A stretch of DNA of 64,000 nucleotides from Cephalopachus bancanus (GCA_027257055.1 JAPVLO010000400.1:434001-498000); one strand, 5' to 3'; shown: positions 36,374 to 46,550, counted from the stretch's first letter. Numbers and translations are program-made. The notes: generated from the sequence alone by a model not told the origin.

Positions 36374-37808
36374 GAATGGATTTGTCAGTGTTGCAAATCA
36401 TGCCACTTAATGATTTGCTGATCTTGAAACAAGCAAAGATCTATCACAATTAACTAAAATTTAAGGGTGCTGTAAATACTCAACAGACTGGTTGCAGAAA
36501 TTTAAAAAGCGACACAGCATTACATTTTTAAGGATTTGTGGTGATAAAGTATCTGCTGATTACAAAACAGAGGAGAAATTCATTGATGAGTTTGTCAAGG
36601 TCATTGCTGATGAGAATCTGACACCAGAACAAGTATATGACACTGGTGAAACATCACTGTTTTGGCATTATTGACCCAGAAAGACCCTGACTATAGCTGA
36701 TGAGACAGCCTCTATAGGAATTGAGGACGACAAGGACAGAATAGCCACTGGGATGTACTAATGCAGGCACACACGAGCGTAAACTCAACTATGATGGGCA
36801 AAAGCTTGTGCCCTCGCTGTTTTCAAGGAGTGAATGTCTCACCAGTCCAATATGATGCTAACAAACAGGCATGCACCACCAGGGACATCTTTTCAATAGC
36901 TTTCAGAAACATTTCATACTAGCAACTCGTGCCCATTGCAGGGAAGCTAGAGTAGACTGTGATAGCTTGTTATTCCTTGGCAACGGTTCTGCTCATCCTT
37001 TAGCTGAAATTCTCATTAAAATAATGTTTATGTCATGTTCTTTCCCCCAAATGTGACTTCATTAATTCAGCCATGTGATCAGGTATCTTTAATTCAATGA
37101 AGAGTATAAACGTAGAAACCCTTTCTTGAACAGCATGCTAGCAGCAGTGAACATGGCATGGGTGTAGGAGGTTTTCAAAAGGAGTTATGAAGGATGCTGG
37201 ATATGCTGTTGCCAACAGTGTCGAAGGACACAGGTGTGCATGCCTGGCACAACCTCTGGCCTACAACTGTGTTCAGTGATGATAAGGAACAAGGTGGTGA
37301 CTTTGAAAGATTCCATACATCAAGTGAGGAAAAAAATTGAAGTCTAACCTCTTTACATATGCAAACAATATTTTTTCAGAGTCCATCAGCAAATGGAGAA
37401 GTGGAGGTTGAAGAAGGTTTTGACATCAATAATGAGGCCCCGGTTGTTTGTTCATTAACCTACAGTGATACAGCTAAAATGGTTCTGAACCAAGGTGATT
37501 ATAATAATGGTGACAATGAAGACGACATTGTCAACACTGCAGAAAAAGTGCCTACAGATGACATGGTAAAAATGTGTGACGGGCTTATTGAAGGACAAGA
37601 GCAGTGTGCATATATAACAGAACAAGAAATCATATCAATTTATAAAATCAAAGTGAGTCTCCTAAGACAAAAACCATTGCTAATAAGGCTGATGACCCTG
37701 GAAGAAACATTTAAAGAAGCCATCCAGCAGAATGCCTCCTCATCCCCACTTCCTGTTCCCCCCCAATACTTATTCTGTCTCTTCTCACTTAAAAAGTACA
37801 GTAACCTT

Positions 37809-38098
37809 GTTCTTTTTTTGAGCTGTAGTCTCACTCTGTCGCCCAGACTGGAGTGCAGTGGCACACTCCCGGCCACTGTAGCCTCGGCCTACTGGGCTCC
37901 AGCGATCCTTCCACCTCAGTCTTCCAAGTAACTGGAATTACAGGCGCGCGCTACCACACCCGGCTAATTTTTGATTTATTGTAGAGATGAGGTCTTGCCA
38001 AGTTGACCAGGTGGGTCTCAAACCCGCGGGCTCAGGCAATCCACTCACCTCTGCCTCCCAAAGTGCTGGGATTACAGGCTGAGTCACCGAGCCTGGCC
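37809..38098 (-). repeat. Alu element, young type
   Basis: Target duplication TACAGTAACCTT / TACAGTAATCTT at 37797-37808 and 38099-38110. Confidence 0.95.
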
Positions 38099-38654
38099 TA
38101 CAGTAATCTTTTAACCAAAATGCAGCATCACAGGCAAATACTGAAAGTCCACAGTGGTTTGTTGATGCTGTTGTCTAAAACTGATACCGTATTCTTGGGT
38201 TGCCGTTGTGCTGCTGACTTACCCTGAACACATTCTTTTTTCACTGTACTAATGTATGTCATATTGCTTTCTGTTAAGTACTTGCGTGTGAGAAAGTATA
38301 AGAAAATGATTGTTTAGTGGTAACATACATTCACAGTCAGGAATGATGGAGCTTCCAAACAACCACAGATTTTCTACATGGGTCTCGAGATGGTAACATC
38401 CTCGTGTAAGATAAGGCTTACAATGATTAACTTGCCAATTCTAATGGTTTAATATATACACACTTTGTTTCATGCACAAAATTATATAGAATATTGTGTA
38501 AAATTACCCCCAGGCTGTGTGTAAGAGGTGTATGTAAAATATAAATGAATTTCATGTTTAGACTTGGGTCCCCCCTCTAAAAAAATCTGAAATCCAAAAT
38601 ACTTCTGGTGCTAAGTGTTTCAGATAAGGGATACTCAACTTGTATGCAACTTAT

Positions 38655-38868
38655 TAAGCACATACAAGAAGACAGGCACTAGTCTTAGCACTAGATACAT
38701 GACCTCATTTAACTATACAACAACCTTTTGAAATCAGTCTTATTATCACCCCATTTTACAGATGGCAAAACTGAGGCTTATAGTAATTGCCAATCCTACC
38801 CAGATAGTAAACAGCAAAACAAGCTCAAGTAGTCTTCTTCCGGAATCCACACTTTTAACCACTATGTC
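38655..38868 (+). repeat. MIR SINE
   Basis: TTATTAAGCACATACAAG, GACCTCATTTAAC, TCTTATTATCACCCCATTTTAC, AAACTGAGGCTTA, and a GAATCCACAC..TTAACCACTATG end. Abuts the Tigger insertion. Confidence 0.82.
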
Positions 38869-38871
38869 ACT

Positions 38872-39048
38872 GGTTACAATTTGAGTGACAGCACCTGGAT
38901 GGCTTGTGAAAACTCAGATTTCTGGGGCCCACGCTAAAGTTTCTGATTAAATAGGTCTGGGGTGTGAGGCCCAAGACTTGGCATGTCTAACCAGTCCCCA
39001 GATGTTGTTGATGCTACCAGTCTGGGGACCCCATGACATAGCGTGAAG
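38872..39048 (+). mobile_element. MER5A hAT-Charlie MITE
   Basis: AGTTTCTGATTAAATAGGTC, TTGGCATGTCTAACCAGTCC, GTTGATGCTACCAGTCTGGG in MER5A order. Confidence 0.75.
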
Positions 39049-39641
39049 CCAGTGAGCCACTTCCTTGTACAGGCTCTTTCCAAGTCCAATGCCCCAACAT
39101 GTATTCATAAGATCATATAGTTTTGTAAAATTTGAGAATATGAGACATTTGTATATTATTTCCATAAATCAGACCCTTAAACCTGGATAAGCTTTGAATC
39201 CCCCAAAGCCTGGATCTGCCCAAACCCTGGTGTCTTCCTTCAGTCACAGCTCTCCTGTTTTTATCTCAGAGTGGCTCGTGTTACAAAACACAAACCCACA
39301 AGCAATAGCTACCCTCACCCCAGTGGGCTCGGATTTCATGAAGTTCTTAAGTCTGTCAGGATATATCTACTGACACAATCTGCCTGCAGGTTTCAGATAA
39401 AGATGGGACTAAAGTAGCTTAATGTATTAAAGTGATTGCTTCAGCCGCCAGGACACCTGGCAGGAGTCTGATTTGTGATCTCAATGGATGTGGTCCACAC
39501 TCTTTGTAGAAACAGTGGAGAGATGGAGAGTCTCCTTCTTATGCCTGGACCTGGGAGCCCAGCCTCAGGCTTGCCTCAGTGGTTGTGAGAAAACTTTCTT
39601 TAGTATAGGAAGAGGACTTGCGGCCAAATGGTAATGGCAGG
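39049..39641. other. unassigned sequence
   Basis: Nothing recognised. Confidence 0.45.
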
Positions 39642-39988
39642 TGTGTTAGTCGTTCTGCATTACTATAAAGGAATACCTGAGGCTGGGGTGGGGGGAGAGG
39701 AAGTTTTTTGGCTCACCCAGTTTGGCATGGCACTGGCATCTATTTCTAATGATGAAGCCTCAGGAAGCTTCCAGTCATCATAGAAGGCGAGGGCAGAACA
39801 GCTAGAGGAGGAGGTGCCAGTCTCCTTTAAGCTACCAGTTCTTGCGTGAACCAATAGAACAAGGTCTTACACAGCACAAAGCCATTCATGAGGGATGGAC
39901 CCAATCACCTCCCACTAGGCCCCACATCCCACGTTGGGAAACACATTTCAACCTGAGATTTGGAGGGGACAACATCCAAACTATAACA
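39642..39988 (-). repeat. THE1-type 3' LTR
   Basis: TGTGTTAGTCGTTCTGC to ATCCAAACTATAACA, 347 bp. It contains GCTCACCCAGTTTGGCATGG and CCAATCACCTCCCACTAGGC. TG/CA ended. Confidence 0.85.
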
Positions 39989-41114
39989 TCCACTCCCCAC
40001 CCCCGCCAGTCTCATGTTTCGTCTTAACTCATCCGGACATCAACTCAAAAGTCCAAAGTCTCGTTTGAGACTCAAGGTAATTCCCTTCTACTAATAAACC
40101 CGTAAAATCAAAACAAATTATTTACTTCCAAGATTTAGTAGTGGTACAGGCATTGGGTACACATTTTCATTGCAAAAGGGAGAAATCTGTCAAAAGAGAG
40201 GGGCAACGGGCCCCATTGCAAGTCTGATGTTAAAACTCAAAGCTCCAAAATAATCCTTGACTCCCATGTCCTGCATCCTGGGCATACTGGTGTGCTCCTA
40301 AGGCCTTGGGCAGCCCCGCTCCTGTAGCCTTTCTGGGCATAGTGCACATGACTACTCTCAGGCTGAGAGTGAATGTTGCAGGTGGCTGAGGTCTGGAGGG
40401 TGGCAGCATTGCTTCCACAGCTTCACTAGGTAGTGCTCTGGTGGGAACTCTGTGTGGGGGCCCCCACCCCACATTTTCCCTCGGCATTGCCCTAGTAGAG
40501 GCTTTTTGTGGGGAACCCACCAGTGCAACAGGCTTCTGCTTGGGCAACCAGGCTTTCCCGCACATCCTCTGAATCAAGGTGAAAGCTGCCACGCCTTCTT
40601 CATTCCTGCATTCTGCATGCCTGCAGGCTTAACACCACATGGAAGCTACCAAGGCTTATGAAAATCCCTCCCAAGCAGGACCAAAGCAGTATTTGGGGCC
40701 CTTTGAGCCAAGGCTGGAGCCAAAGCTGCCAGGATGTGGGGAACAGCTTCTGGAGGTGGCTTAGGATTGTAGTGCTCCAGGCCTTCCCTCCCACTCCCCA
40801 ACCATTCTTTCCTCCTAAGCCTCTGGGCTGGTGATGTGAGGGGCAGCCTGGAAGATTTCTGAGATGCCTTCTAGACAGTTTTCCCCTTGTTTTGAATATT
40901 AATACCTTTCAGCCATGCTAATCTCTCTAGCAAGTGCTTGCCACACAGCCCGCTTGAATTCCTCTCCTGAAAATGCTTTTTCCTTCTGACCAGGCTGTGA
41001 CTTTTCCAAGCTTTTACACTCTGCTTCCCTTTTAATTGTTAAGTTCCAACTTTAAGTCATTCCTCTGCTCCCATAGCTGGTTATAGGCTGTTAGAAGCTG
41101 CCGCCAACCTTGAA

Positions 41115-41353
41115 CAATTATCGTAATACTATAAGAAAAAGATTGGCAGTAGTGGGAAACTGCGGGGTTGGGGGAAGGGGGATGTGGGATTGGCGGTAGT
41201 GGGGGGGTGTACACCTCATCCACAAGGGTACCTGCATAGTGAACATTTGTATACCTAACCCTGAATTGTACCCCACATCTTTAAAATAAAAAAATTAAAA
41301 ATAATAATAATAAAATAAATGTAAAAATTAGATATTCGTTTTTTAAGAAAAGG
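41115..41353 (+). mobile_element. 5'-truncated L1 3' end
   Basis: G-rich 3' UTR (GGGGTTGGGGGAAGGGGG), TGTATACCTAACCCTGAATTG, and an A-rich (AAT)n tail. Flanks AGCTGCCGCCA..CTTGAA at 41096-41114 and 41354-41373 form a roughly 19-bp target duplication. The 3' end differs from the human L1PA ending. Confidence 0.8.
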
Positions 41354-41638
41354 AGCTGCCGCCACTTCTTGAATGCTCTACTGCTTAGACATTTCTTCTT
41401 ACAGATACCCTAAGTCATCACTCTCAAGCTCAGTCTCCCACAATGCCTTAGGACATGGACACATTGCAGTCAACTTCTTTGCTAAGTGGCAACAACTGCG
41501 ATCTTTGCTTCTGTTGCCAATAAGTTCCTCATTTCCATTTGCGACCTTCTCATCCTGGACTTCACTGTCTATATTTCTACCAGCACTTGGGTCACAGTCA
41601 CTTACCCCATCCCTAATAAGTTCCAAACTGTAAAATAT

Positions 41639-42321
41639 TGTCTGGACATGGACGATCCCCCATCACTTTTCATGTCTTCTTTCTTCTCCTTCCCTTAGGG
41701 ATTGGTCTCTGGCCAAGGCTGGTCATTGACGGATATGCATATTCCCAGCAATGAGTCATTGGGTGCAGGTGATGGCGCAACACTGAAGGCAGTATAGGCA
41801 TCACTCTTAATCGATGTAACTGTAAACACTGTGTAGCGATTTGTTTTGTTTTGTTTTAAGTCAGGGTCTCACTCTGTCACCCAGGCTGCAGCGCAGTGTC
41901 ATGATCATGACAATCAGGACTCATGGCAGCCTTGACCTCCTGGGCTCGGTCAGTCCTTCCACCTCAGCCTCCCAAGTAGCTGGAAACTACAGATATGTGC
42001 CACCATTTTGTAAAGACCAGGCTTCGCTATGCTGCCCAGGCTGATCTCAAACTCCTAGGCTCAAACAATGCACCCGCCTTGGTCTTCCAAAGAAATGGGT
42101 TTACTGGTTTCAGCCACTGACCCCAGCCTGTATAGCGGTTTGAATAATTAACTTGCTTGATTATAAGACTGCTTTCTATACCATTTCAAGGTGCATCTTC
42201 ACTGGTGCCTCCCATAAGTTTTAATAAACCAGTACCTTTTCCTACTGGACCTCCAGGTGACTTCTTTGGAGTAAAGAACCTTGCGGGCAAGCCCTCTCAG
42301 ATTTGGTGTCACTGCATTACC
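41639..42321 (+). repeat. ERV LTR, family X (copy B), nested in THE1
   Basis: TGTAAAATATTGTCTGGACA start. A TATA-like GATTATAAGACTG, an AATAAA at 42223-42228, and a U5 ending CTCTCAGATTTGGTGTCACT..ATTAC. A 5-bp target duplication CAAAC flanks it (41634-41638, 42322-42326). It shares several segments with copy A at 11325-12063: TTATAATCAAGCAAG (antisense), AAAGAAGTCACCTGGAGGTCC (antisense), and the GACCAGCCTTGGC core. Confidence 0.7.
41843..42128 (-). repeat. Alu element, old
   Basis: GTCAGGGTCTCACTCTGTCA start; diverged. Flanks TGTAGCGATTTG and TGTATAGCGGTTTG look like its target duplication. Confidence 0.85.
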
Positions 42322-42537
42322 CAAACTTAATAAGTTCCAAACGTCCCCGCATCTTCCTGTCTTCTTGTTTGGGGAACAGGAAGAAGAGGAAGGTGAGAAA
42401 GGAAACCCAACCTTACCTTTCTACAGGAACTTGGATGCTACTCGTCTTCTGAGTCTTCAAAACTCCTTGACCCTCTGCTCATTACCCAGCTGCAGAGAGC
42501 CCTTCTGTATTTTCAGGTTTTTTAAAAATAGCAAACC

Positions 42538-42838
42538 ACAACCAGGCTCGGTGGCTCAGCCTCTAATCCTGTGCTTTGGGAGGCCAAGGTGAGTGGATTG
42601 CCTGAGCCTGCGGGTTCGAGACCTGCCCGGGCAACTTGGCGAGACCTCATCTCTACAATAAATTAAAAAATTAGCTGAGCGTGGTAGCGCGCGCCTGTAG
42701 TTCCAGCTACTTGGAAGGTTGAGGCGGAAAGATTGCCGAAGCCCAGCAGGTCGAGGTTGCAGTGGCCGGAAGCAGCCACTGCACTCCAGTCTGGGCAACA
42801 GGGTGAGACTCCAACTCAAAAAAAAAGAGAGAGAGAAA
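42538..42838 (+). repeat. Alu element, young type
   Basis: Target duplication AAAAATAGCAAACC at 42524-42537 and 42839-42852. The tail is (GA)n-containing. Confidence 0.95.
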
Positions 42839-42875
42839 AAAAATAGCAAACCCTAACTTGACAGTACCAATTTTC

Positions 42876-43150
42876 TGTATTGGTCTGTTTTGTGTTGCTG
42901 TAATTATAGGAATAACAGAACTGGGGATTTTACAAAGCAAAGAGATGAATTTGACTCACAGTTCTGCATGGCACCAGCATCTGTGGATGCTGAGGCCTCA
43001 GGAAGCCTTCAATCATTTCAGAAAACAGGGAGCAGCATGTCACACAACACAGGGGAGGAGGTGCCAGGCTCTTTTAAACTGCCAGCTCTCACATGAACTA
43101 ATAGAGTGCGATCTCATTCATCGTAATGAAGAGTCAGTTTCTGGGAGGGA
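42876..43150 (-). repeat. THE1-type 5' LTR, truncated
   Basis: TGTATTGGTCTGTTTTGTG start, AATTTGACTCACAGTTCTGC, GAGGCCTCAGGAAGCCTTC. Similarity to the 3' LTR fades at about 43150, so the outer part is lost. Confidence 0.8.
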
Positions 43151-43810
43151 GTTATAGGACCCATGGAACTGGCTTCGGATGGGGCTTGGGGTCCATCAGA
43201 GTGCACAGTCTAAAAAACATCTCAAACATCATTCTTGGGTTTCACAATAGATGCCATCTATAAAGCAAGTCTCGTGATCGTTGGCTGGGCAGTAAGCCAG
43301 TATATAGGTAGTTTAAAAGTAAGGTATGTGGAGGTGGGGGGCCCTGAAGAGTCACCCTTTGGTCAATCAAACCTTAGGATATCATCAAGGAGATTCTGTG
43401 CGACATCACTTAAGGGAAAATATGTTAATCAGCCTTGGGCAGCTTCCACCTTCCCAGAGGTCAGACATGAAGATAATCTCTCGCTCATTCTCTGCGGGGG
43501 GCCAGCCCCTGCAGAGAGATTTAGAGGGTCCCTGGAAGGTGTAGTGGCGTCGGCAATTATTCTGGAGTAATAAAAAGAAAGAAAGAGAGAGACGGGGGAG
43601 AAAGAAAGAGACTGGACTCTGTCTAGTGCAGAAGCCGATTCTGTAGGAGGGGTAGATATTAAAAGAAAGAAAGATGGAGGGATAGATATAAAGAGAAAGA
43701 AAAAGAAAGTGGACAACTGTTCAATGAACTGAGCAAAAGCCATCTATTGGAACTTACAGCGGGTATTTATCCCCAAATTTTACACAGACAGTCTCACAAG
43801 TCTTTCATGT

Positions 43811-44088
43811 GAACACAAAGCCAGGTGCAGGAGGGGCATCCCCCACCCACCAGGTGTTTCCTCAGGCATGAGGAAGAAGAATCCCAATTAAATCACAAAA
43901 CTTTTACATGAACACAAAGCCAGGTGAATGAGGGGCATCCCTCACCCACCAGGTGTTTCCTGGAGTATGAGGAAGGGCAATCCCAATTAAATCACAAGAC
44001 ATTTACATGAACATAGAGCCAGGTGGATGAGGGGCGTCCCCCACCCACCAGGTGTTTCCCAAGCATGAGGAATGAGGATCCCAAAACT
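43811..44088. repeat. 99-bp tandem repeats within the LTR (2.8 copies)
   Basis: Copies start at 43811, 43910 and 44009 with GAACACAAAGCCAGGTG or GAACATAGAGCCAGGTG. Each contains CCCACCCACCAGGTGTTTCC and a CATGAGGAA or TATGAGGAA block; the third is cut at about 80 bp. They lie upstream of the candidate TATA region in the sense direction, where enhancer repeats of retroviral LTRs occur. Confidence 0.93.
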
Positions 44089-44300
44089 ATCTCACTGTTC
44101 CTCATGCTTGGTTAATATTTCTTAAAAGCAATACAACAATTCTAATATCATAATATTCTAATAATCAATAACTTTTAAAACTTATGCATACACAACACCT
44201 AATGACCAACCTGAATCCCAATTCCTCTCTATTTTACGCTAATTCTGCCTACACTATAGAAACTCTTAATTATAGCCCAAACCAATTCCTAAAGAATGCA

Positions 44301-44364
44301 GCCCAGTCCAAAGTACGCACTGGGCCCTCAGGACTGTGGCCCAGCCCAAAGTTCATGCTGGGCC
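44301..44364. other. twin short hairpins in LTR
   Basis: Two adjacent 25-nt units, GCCCAGT-(11 nt)-ACTGGGC at 44301-44325 and GCCCAGC-(11 nt)-GCTGGGC at 44339-44363. The seventh pair is T-A in one and C-G in the other, so both stems are perfect despite the sequence change. Confidence 0.75.
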
Positions 44365-44770
44365 ATTTCTGGTAACCCTAAATAATTATCTATATTATTA
44401 AAGTTGCAACAGCACTTTACATGTATATACCAATTCTACAAATATACTTTAAATCTTATAAAGAAGCTTGTATTGTATATAAGGCTCCCAAATGTGACCT
44501 GAGTTTGAATTATGTTAAGTTTAAAGCCGAAACCACAGTCTGTGAGAAACGGGAACAATGGACTCCTAAAGTAAGCCATGCCTGTTGTACTCTCAGAACT
44601 TCATGCTTAGATCATCAAAGTCCCTGCTAGTGGAACATGCCAAACAGCAAAGAAGGGAAGAGGGAATGGGCCTTCAGCTCTTGAACTCATCCTAGTGGTC
44701 TCAGGGTCTGCAGCCTGCCTGGATCCCTAACGCTCAGGTGAGCCTCCATGGCCGGCTCCCAACAATTCTC

Positions 44771-45048
44771 GTCAGAGTCTCACTCTGTTGCCCAGGCTGA
44801 GTGCAGTGGCACGATCATGGCACACTGCAGCCTCGACCCCCTGGACTCAAGAGATCTTCCTGCCTCAACATGTAGCTGTGACTACAGGCATGCACCACTA
44901 CACCTGACTAGTTTTTTTTATTTCAATGTAGAGATGAGGTCTTGCTATGTTGCCCAGTTTGATCTTGAATTTCTGGTCTCAAGCTATCCTCTCACCTCAG
45001 CCTTCCAAAGTGCTGGGATTACAGGCGTGAACCATAGCACCACCCAGT
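44771..45048 (-). repeat. Alu element, old
   Basis: CAGAGTCTCACTCTGTTGCC start, adjoining the LTR target duplication, so the LTR integrated at the edge of a pre-existing Alu. Confidence 0.85.
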
Positions 45049-46269
45049 TGCTCTCTACTGATGTTTTGCAAATGATCATATGAGGAGGAGAACAAAGTTA
45101 GAAACAATAAATGTGTTAATTTCTAACCATAGCTGTTTGCAGGGCTCAGGTCTCTCCCACAGCATTTTCCTCTGTGGCCCTATATTAATTTTATATAGGT
45201 AGCTTCAGAAGGAGTGAGTGCTCTTCTCAAATTGGTGCTTCCAATCTTCCACCTGACAGGAGCACAACACCACTCAAAGAATTGTGAGCAAGGTGTTTGG
45301 GGGACAGGAAGAAGAGGAAGATGAGAAATGAACACCCCACCTGACCTTTCTCCAGTGACCTGGATGCTACTTGGATCCTACTCCCCTCATTCAGCAGGCA
45401 GCAAAGTCACAGAACACTGATGTCAAAGAACACTGAGGAGCCTTTCTCTTGTCCAATACATGATGGAAATATTCCTGGAGTCATAGATGTAATTTAATTT
45501 TTTCTAATATTCATGTTCCAAATGGCAGAAATAGGAGAAATCAATTTTAAAGATGTATTTAGTTCAGCATATTCAAAATATTATCACATCAACATATAAT
45601 CAATAGAAAAACAATTAATGAGATATTTTACGTTCTTTTTTCATGGTAAGTTTTGAAATCCAGTTTGTCTTATCATATCTACAGAACCTGGCACCATGCC
45701 TGTTATCAGAGCTCTCAGTGTTGTTGAAAGAATAAATGAAAATTTGCACTAAATCCTTTGAGGAGCAAGATGGAGTGGGAAATATGAAATTCTGCCCAGC
45801 ATAAGCAAGTAGCCCAGACAGAGGGTTAGACTGGTAAAGGCAGCAAATAGCCCACTGTTTTGGTAACAATCAGGGAACTACCATGCTGTGTGGAATGTCT
45901 CCATTTCACAGATGAAATAATTTGAGGTGTCAGTAAGCAATGGTAACTTCTTCAGTCCTGATTCCCCCCAGAAGCTGGCAGGTGTCCATCACCTGTAACC
46001 CCGAAGCCAGTTTCCTTCCCACATAGGCCCTGTTCTTTTTTGGGTCCTTCTTTTATTTCTTTCAGTTACGGGGAAATCATGGCCAAGCAGGTCAAACTCT
46101 TAGAATGATGGGAAGTGCCACTCACCAGTGGGGAGATTTTTAGTCTGGGTTCTTTAGGAAGATGACAGAAACTGAACTCTCGCTTCCTTAAGCTTAGAGG
46201 GGAATTCCTCACCAAAGTAGAGGGGCATGCCATGAGACCCATGAGGGTCAAGATGCAACCAGGGGCAGG
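45049..46269. other. unassigned sequence
   Basis: No gene. Contains one copy of a 76-bp unit (45294-45371) also seen at 42367-42442. TTCACAGATGAAATAATTTGAG (45905) hints at a MIR fragment. Confidence 0.4.
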
Positions 46270-46550
46270 CCTCTCTCTGTCTCTCTCTCTATCTCTGTTA
46301 CTGTCTCTCTCTGTCTCTCCCTCTTTCCCCTCTTTCCATCTCTTTTCCCCTCTCAACTCTCTCTGTTTTTCTGTCTCTCTCTGTTTCCATCTCTTTCTCA
46401 TTCTCTGTCTCTTAATCTCTATCTCTCTGTCTTTCTTTATCTCTACCTCCCCCATCTCCTTCTCTGTCTCTCTCTCTTACTCTCTGTCTCATCTTTCTCT
46501 GTTTTTCTCTCTCCTTCTCTGTGTGTGTGTGTGTGTGTCTGTCTCTCTCC
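46270..46550. repeat. polypyrimidine (CT-rich) tract with (GT)9
   Basis: About 280 bp almost free of purines on the plus strand, in CTCTCTGTCTCT-like units, with (GT)n at 46521-46538. It creates a Ser/Leu-rich open frame of 137 codons on the plus strand and Arg/Glu/Lys-rich frames on the minus strand, none a gene. Confidence 0.95.

Larger units (their letters stand above)
35482..37760 (+). pseudogene. Tigger-type transposase pseudogene
   Basis: Starts at an ATG (35482) with the N-terminal CENP-B/pogo-like region (MSQRPADIPMGNSDKKREK). After two Alus it continues at 36492 with QKFKKRHSITFLRICGDK, then the catalytic region. The stretch that normally reads ADETSLFW has GETSLFW, and FLDN..SAHP has become FLGNGSAHP (about 36970-37000). 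Both catalytic Asp positions of the DDE core are therefore Gly. Stops and frameshifts separate the parts. An acidic C-terminal part runs in frame from 37359 (e.g. DNEDDIVNTAEKVPTDDMVK) to about 37760, where an Alu later extends the frame. Related domesticated host proteins (JRK/JRKL, TIGD) exist, but this copy is a fossil. Confidence 0.88.
35069..38642 (+). mobile_element. Tigger7-type (pogo) DNA transposon, nearly complete, inactive
   Basis: Ends are inverted: CAGGTTGAGCATCTCTAAT on the left, and GATAAGGGATACTCAACTTG on the right, which reads CAAGTTGAGTATCCC backwards. TA flanks both ends (35067-35068 and 38643-38644), the pogo/Tc1 target duplication. Subterminal sequence such as GACTTGGGTCCC near 38560 fits the Tigger7/MER44 group. 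Three Alus inserted later (35757-36041, 36075-36373, 37809-38098); without them it is about 2.7 kb. The transposase it carried is broken. Confidence 0.9.
39642..43150 (-). mobile_element. THE1-type MaLR provirus (minus), interrupted and 5'-LTR-truncated
   Basis: Two LTRs in the same orientation (39642-39988 and 42876 to about 43150) bracket THE1-like internal sequence. Recognisable internal stretches are CAACAGGCTTCTGCTTGGGC, CTGCAGGCTTAACACCACAT, CAGATACCCTAAGTCATCAC and AATAAGTTCCTCATTTCC. No open gag-like frame survives. Insertions inside are an L1 tail (41115-41353), LTR family X copy B (41639-42321) with its Alu, a 76-bp unit near 42367, and an Alu (42538-42838). Most THE1 loci are solo LTRs, so a two-LTR copy is the less common state. 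Confidence 0.85.
43493..44764 (-). repeat. solo class II (betaretrovirus-like) LTR, 1272 bp
   Basis: TG at 43493 and CA at 44764. The sense strand is minus, starting TGTTGGGAGCCGGCCATGG and ending GGGGCTGGCCCCCGCA. An exact 6-bp target duplication ATTCTC stands at 43487-43492 and 44765-44770; 6 bp is characteristic of class II (HERV-K-like) integrases. Length over 1 kb and a CTTT-rich stretch near the 3' end (43565-43705) also fit. Sense GGGGATAAATACCCGC (near 43763) is a candidate TATA region. Three 99-bp direct repeats lie in its middle. No internal sequence remains, so recombination between two LTRs has removed it. Confidence 0.82.

Noticed and set aside
37359..37931. 190-codon plus-strand open frame as a gene
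   Set aside because: Its first part is the Tigger transposase C-terminus and its last part is antisense Alu, so it is a chance fusion of two repeats.
43811..44088. CRISPR-like or other spaced repeat array
   Set aside because: The repeats are contiguous with no unique spacers, and they lie in a retroviral LTR of a mammalian genome.
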